NCBI GenBank assembly: GCA_910595805.1
Contig: CAJVCK010000021.1
Location: forward strand, 1 to 9,954
DNA: 9,954 nucleotides
Origin: an uncultured Candidatus Thioglobus sp.
GTDB taxonomy: Bacteria; Pseudomonadota; Gammaproteobacteria; PS1; Thioglobaceae
Direction: 5' to 3'
Under the pieces are notes generated by a model. It had not been told where the DNA came from and ran no database searches. It worked only from the letters and a program-made list of their open reading frames with translations. Below are positions 7,284 through 9,954 of this stretch, one piece after another. The translations under genes were made by a program, and so were the position numbers. Every line of letters begins with the position of its first letter. The stretch's first letter is position 1.

Positions 7284-7311
7284 ATTATACGCAATTTGAT
7301 TGCTATATCAA
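7284..7311 (-). promoter_or_regulatory. Sigma-70 promoter of rpoH
   Basis: On the minus strand TTGATA (7306-7311, five of six consensus bases) and a perfect TATAAT (7284-7289) are 16 bases apart. This is the best promoter match found in the window. The -35 lies in the last codons of gmk. Transcription should start near 7277, about 35 bases before the rpoH ATG. Confidence 0.75.
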
Positions 7312-7908
7312 CTGTTTAAGTAAATCCTGGTGTTGTTGTGATTGTTGGGCTAAGCTAAGGCGTTGCGAATAAATAATATTGTTTAAATCATTTAGGGCAA
7401 CGTTAAAATCATCATTAATTACCAAATAATCAAATTCGTCAAAGTGCTTCATTTCACTAACAGCATCGCGCATTCTTCGATCAATGATACTTTGATCATC
7501 TTGACCACGGTCAGTTAGGCGCTCTTCTAGAGCCGATATTGAAGGCGGCAAGATAAAGATACCGATTGCATCTTTAAAGCTTTTTTTAACTTGTTGTGCG
7601 CCTTGCCAGTCAATTTCTAAAATGACATCTTGACCACTTGCTAACAAATCTTTTACAGTTTGTTTGGCACTACCATAGTAGTTATCAAACACTTGAGCAG
7701 ACTCAATAAAGCCATCGGATTTGTTGATTTCATCAAATGTTTGTTTAGAGACAAAATAATAATTTTTACCATCAACTTCACCTGGACGAGCCGCCCGTGT
7801 TGTATGGGACACTGATACACATAATTTTTCAACTTGTTCAATTAGCGCTTTAACTAGTGAAGTTTTTCCACAACCGGAAGGTGCGGCAATAATAAATAAA
7901 TTAGCCAT
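7303..7908 (-). CDS. gmk: Guanylate kinase
   Basis: Guanylate kinase phosphorylates GMP to GDP with ATP in the cytoplasm, an essential step toward GTP and dGTP. From the ATG at 7908 the protein has 201 residues (207 in E. coli). The P-loop APSGCGKTS is at 9-17, and the GMP-binding stretch SHTTRAARPGE at 34-44 contains Arg38 and Arg41. FDNYYGS (74-80) and LEIDWQGAQQV are also family hallmarks. I chose 7908 because MANLFIIAAPSGCGKT aligns with the usual N-terminus, and because it falls just after the yggX stop (four bases between). However, no Shine-Dalgarno precedes it. Longer in-frame starts exist inside yggX: GTG at 7950, ATG at 7944 and ATG at 7941. The one at 7944 has a good AAGG five bases upstream and would add 12 residues ([12 protein letters not shown]). 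The function is secure; the start is not. rpoZ, the frequent downstream partner of gmk, is absent and rpoH follows instead. Confidence 0.96.
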   Translation of the reverse strand: MANLFIIAAPSGCGKTSLVKALIEQVEKLCVSVSHTTRAARPGEVDGKNYYFVSKQTFDEINKSDGFIESAQVFDNYYGSAKQTVKDLLASGQDVILEIDWQGAQQVKKSFKDAIGIFILPPSISALEERLTDRGQDDQSIIDRRMRDAVSEMKHFDEFDYLVINDDFNVALNDLNNIIYSQRLSLAQQSQQHQDLLKQLI

Positions 7909-7912
7909 TTTT

Positions 7913-8182
7913 TTAATTATCAGGGGTGTATCCCTGAACATCATCAGCACCTTCTTCAGAAAAGAAGAATTTTTCCATTTGCTCTTTTAGGTAGCTTTGT
8001 GCTTTTTCATCAAGCATATTCAGATTGTTTTCATTGATTAACATGGTTTGGTGGTCAAGCCATAATTGCCAGCCTTGTTTAGAAACGTTAGCTAAAATTC
8101 TTTTGCCTAGTTCACCTGGGTAGGGCGCTCTATCTAGTGCTTCTAGTTCTTGGTTTAATTTGATACATTGTACGGTATTCAT
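7913..8182 (-). CDS. yggX: Probable Fe(2+)-trafficking protein YggX
   Basis: YggX is a small cytoplasmic protein linked to protection of iron-sulfur clusters and resistance to oxidative stress; its exact biochemistry is still debated. The 89-residue protein (91 in E. coli) has the family N-terminal Cys ([10 protein letters not shown]), then [20 protein letters not shown] and the C-terminal GYTP. The start at 8182 is chosen because it gives the normal N-terminus, has AGGA (8193-8196) ten bases upstream, and overlaps the murJ stop as ATGA. The longer frame to 8218 would add 12 residues encoded within murJ that are unlike the family. The overlap implies translational coupling to murJ, and gmk follows after four bases. 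Pairing with murJ is not the E. coli arrangement, where yggX follows mutY. Confidence 0.95.
   Translation of the reverse strand: MNTVQCIKLNQELEALDRAPYPGELGKRILANVSKQGWQLWLDHQTMLINENNLNMLDEKAQSYLKEQMEKFFFSEEGADDVQGYTPDN
7920..7937 (-). repeat. Perfect hairpin at the yggX-gmk junction
   Basis: TCAGGG (7920-7925) and CCCTGA (7932-7937) are perfect inverted repeats with a 6-base loop. They lie in the last yggX codons, 11 bases before the gmk ATG at 7908. On the minus strand, ATAATT and a run of A follow, with no T-run, so it is not a terminator. It lies between the two candidate gmk starts and could affect how gmk is translated. Confidence 0.5.
7950..7953 (-). promoter_or_regulatory. Candidate ribosome binding site for a longer gmk product
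   Basis: On the minus strand GAAGAAGG (7957 down to 7950) lies inside yggX, and its AAGG is five bases before an ATG at 7944 that is in frame with gmk. It also encodes Glu-Glu-Gly of YggX, so it may be only coding sequence. It matters because the conventional gmk start at 7908 has no such site. Confidence 0.35.
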
Positions 8183-9714
8183 AATTGTTTTATCCTGATG
8201 CCTAAAAAACGAAGACAAACAAAGTATAGGACTGCTGAAGCAATAACAATAAATGCGACAGAGCTAATGCGTTGCCAAACGTCATTTTCTAAGTAATAAT
8301 TAATATCGTTAGAAAAATATAAAATAAAGATAACCATTATAAAGCTTGCCACCAATACTTTTAAAAATAGTTTAATTAAATCACTAGAAAATTGATAAAT
8401 AGAATGTTTATTTAAATAATAATAAAGCAAAGATGCATTAATTACAGCAGAAATTGAGGTGGCAGCAGCTAGACCAATATGGCCAAAATCAAAATATATG
8501 GCCAAAATTAAGTTTAAAAACACATTTGACATCATGGCAATAACACCGACTTTGACGGGTGTTTTGGTGTCACCACGCGAAAGAAATACTGGTGCTAAAA
8601 TTTTAATAGCAATAAAGGCCAACAATCCTGATCCGTAAGCAATTAAACTTAATGCTGACATATGTGATGCAAATGCATCAAATTTATCATATTGGAATAA
8701 AGTGATAATAAGTGGCTCAGCTAAGAGCACCAGCCCTGCACAGGCAGGTGCGCCTAATAACAAACCAATTTTTAATGCATAATTAATTGTTCGAGTAAAT
8801 TTTTTCTCATCTTTATTAGAAAAATGATTACTAAGTTTGGCTAACGCAACGGTTGCCAGCGCAATACCAATAAGTGCTAAAGGTAGCTCTAATAGGCGAT
8901 CAGAATAATACAGCCAAGACACGCTACCACTTACTAATACAGTGGCAATCATTGTGTCAATCAATAGATTAATTTGTGATACTGAGACGCCAAAAAGCGC
9001 AGGTAGCATGCGTTTTTTTAAAGTTTTAACACTAGGATGGTCGCCACGTGTGAAACGTGGTAATTTCTTAATTTTAATTAAAAAAGGGATTTGAAATAGT
9101 AATTGTACAATGCCACCAATTAACACCCCCCAAGCAAGCGCCATAATAGGTGTTTCTAAATGTTGTGATAGATACACTGCACTTAAAATCATAGAAATGT
9201 TAAGTAAGACCGGTGTGAAAGCCGGTACAGCGAACTTGTCATAAGTGTTAAGAATACTACCTGCAAAAGCTGTTAATGAAATTAACAACAAATAAGGAAA
9301 GGTGATTCTAAGCATGCTGGATGCTAAGTCAAACTTGGTAGGATCAGCATCAAAATAAAAACCCCAAGCAAACATAAGGATAACCAACGGCGCCAACACT
9401 ACAGCAATGACAGTAATGACAATTAAAATGGTCAGAAATTTAGTACCAATATGGTTAATGACATTTTGAACTTCTTCTTCATCGTGATTAGCTTTGGTTT
9501 CAGCTAGTATGGGGACAAAAGCTTGTGAAAAAGCACCTTCACCAAAAAGGCGTCTGAGAAAATTAGGTATTCTGAAAGCAACTAAAAAAGCATCGGTAAA
9601 TCCGTTGGCACCGAAATATCGAGCAATAAAATAATCACGAACCAAGCCTAAGATACGAGACAAAAAAGTCATTACAGTGACAATACTGCTTGACTTTAAA
9701 AAAGCTTTATCCAT
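8179..9714 (-). CDS. murJ: Lipid II flippase MurJ
   Basis: MurJ is an inner-membrane transporter of the MOP superfamily that flips lipid II, the peptidoglycan precursor, to the periplasmic face. The 511 residues equal the E. coli length and contain many hydrophobic segments, consistent with the usual 14 membrane helices. The N-terminal signature is intact: [17 protein letters not shown] (19-35), [21 protein letters not shown] (40-60) and [12 protein letters not shown] (61-72). Residues equivalent to functionally important E. coli positions are present: Arg20, Arg26, Asp41, Arg54 and Arg273 in SDRLLELP. The gene begins 17 bases after the lpxA stop. No clear Shine-Dalgarno precedes its ATG, so it may depend on translation of lpxA. 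It ends in an ATGA overlap with yggX. The grouping with lpxA joins two steps of cell-envelope building. Confidence 0.97.
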   Translation of the reverse strand: MDKAFLKSSSIVTVMTFLSRILGLVRDYFIARYFGANGFTDAFLVAFRIPNFLRRLFGEGAFSQAFVPILAETKANHDEEEVQNVINHIGTKFLTILIVITVIAVVLAPLVILMFAWGFYFDADPTKFDLASSMLRITFPYLLLISLTAFAGSILNTYDKFAVPAFTPVLLNISMILSAVYLSQHLETPIMALAWGVLIGGIVQLLFQIPFLIKIKKLPRFTRGDHPSVKTLKKRMLPALFGVSVSQINLLIDTMIATVLVSGSVSWLYYSDRLLELPLALIGIALATVALAKLSNHFSNKDEKKFTRTINYALKIGLLLGAPACAGLVLLAEPLIITLFQYDKFDAFASHMSALSLIAYGSGLLAFIAIKILAPVFLSRGDTKTPVKVGVIAMMSNVFLNLILAIYFDFGHIGLAAATSISAVINASLLYYYLNKHSIYQFSSDLIKLFLKVLVASFIMVIFILYFSNDINYYLENDVWQRISSVAFIVIASAVLYFVCLRFLGIRIKQL

Positions 9715-9731
9715 AAAGCATTAAGTTGATT

Positions 9732-9954
9732 TTATTCCTCAACAGGGCCACGCATAATGCCCACCTTTGAACTACGGATGCATTTAACGAACTGCATTAC
9801 TTCAGGACTATCAGATTCTGATTCTTCTAGTTCGGTTAGTTTTTGATCTAAAAGCCTGCCAATTGACTCTTTGTATACCATTTTAAAGGCTCGTTTAATG
9901 GAAGCGATTGCGCTTGAAGAAAATCCACGTCGTCTCATGCCTTCAGCATTAATA
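9732..9954 (-). CDS. lpxA: UDP-N-acetylglucosamine acyltransferase (LpxA), C-terminal end, 5' part outside window
   Basis: LpxA adds an acyl chain from acyl-ACP to UDP-GlcNAc, the first step of lipid A synthesis. Only the last 73 residues are visible. The frame stays open to the window edge, reading INAEG before MRRRGF, so the Met at 9938 is internal. This part is the C-terminal helical domain that follows the left-handed beta-helix: NAEGMRRRGFSSSAIASIKRAF matches the E. coli [22 protein letters not shown] region, including the Arg pair that contacts substrate. The tail ends KCIRSSKVGIMRGPVEE, slightly longer than in E. coli. murJ follows after 17 bases, replacing the lpxB that follows in E. 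coli. The substrate acyl-ACP links it to acpP elsewhere in the window. Confidence 0.92.
   Translation of the reverse strand, partial: INAEGMRRRGFSSSAIASIKRAFKMVYKESIGRLLDQKLTELEESESDSPEVMQFVKCIRSSKVGIMRGPVEE

Noticed and set aside
7653..7841. Minus-strand open frame inside gmk
   Set aside because: It is a shifted frame within conserved guanylate kinase sequence.
1..9954. Mobile element, CRISPR array, tRNA/rRNA or defence system
   Set aside because: No spaced direct repeats, transposase or integrase motifs, cloverleaf candidates or defence-gene families were seen on either strand; nearly all sequence is accounted for by core genes.

Overview
The window is a stretch of core bacterial chromosome, visibly AT-rich, from a gammaproteobacterium. 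PrlC, ParE, RpoH, MurJ, YggX, LpxA, FabF and AcpP are all of the gammaproteobacterial type. The AT-rich bases, compact operons and a periplasmic multiheme cytochrome c would fit a marine sulfur-oxidiser of the SUP05/Thioglobus kind or a related thiotrophic symbiont. That placement is an inference from general character, not from a marker gene. I see no insertion sequence, phage gene, CRISPR array, tRNA or rRNA, and no gene-free stretch above about 110 bases.

The plus-strand part (1-2134) begins with the C-terminal half of oligopeptidase A (prlC). It is followed by a secreted tetraheme cytochrome c with a strong ribosome binding site and a textbook terminator, then by a 71-residue membrane-anchored protein I do not recognise. 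The small gene meets fabF tail to tail, with two bases between the stop codons.

The rest (2137-9954) is on the minus strand and is described in transcription order, right to left. First comes the group lpxA (3' end only), murJ, yggX and gmk: lipid A synthesis, lipid II flipping, iron/oxidative protection and GMP phosphorylation. These genes are tightly packed, and murJ and yggX overlap by ATGA. Next is rpoH, with a good sigma-70 promoter overlapping the end of gmk and a strong terminator after it. Then come parE and queC, overlapping by 8 bases (topoisomerase IV subunit B and the queuosine-precursor enzyme). Last are acpP and fabF, the fatty-acid carrier protein and elongating ketoacyl synthase, separated by a hairpin that probably reduces transcription into fabF.

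Most of the window is housekeeping, and I see no convincing undescribed multi-gene system. The parts most worth a second look are the lone tetraheme cytochrome with its small membrane-protein neighbour, the rpoH leader (a short AT-rich hairpin and no visible ribosome binding site), and the ambiguous start of gmk, where a hairpin lies between two possible start sites.
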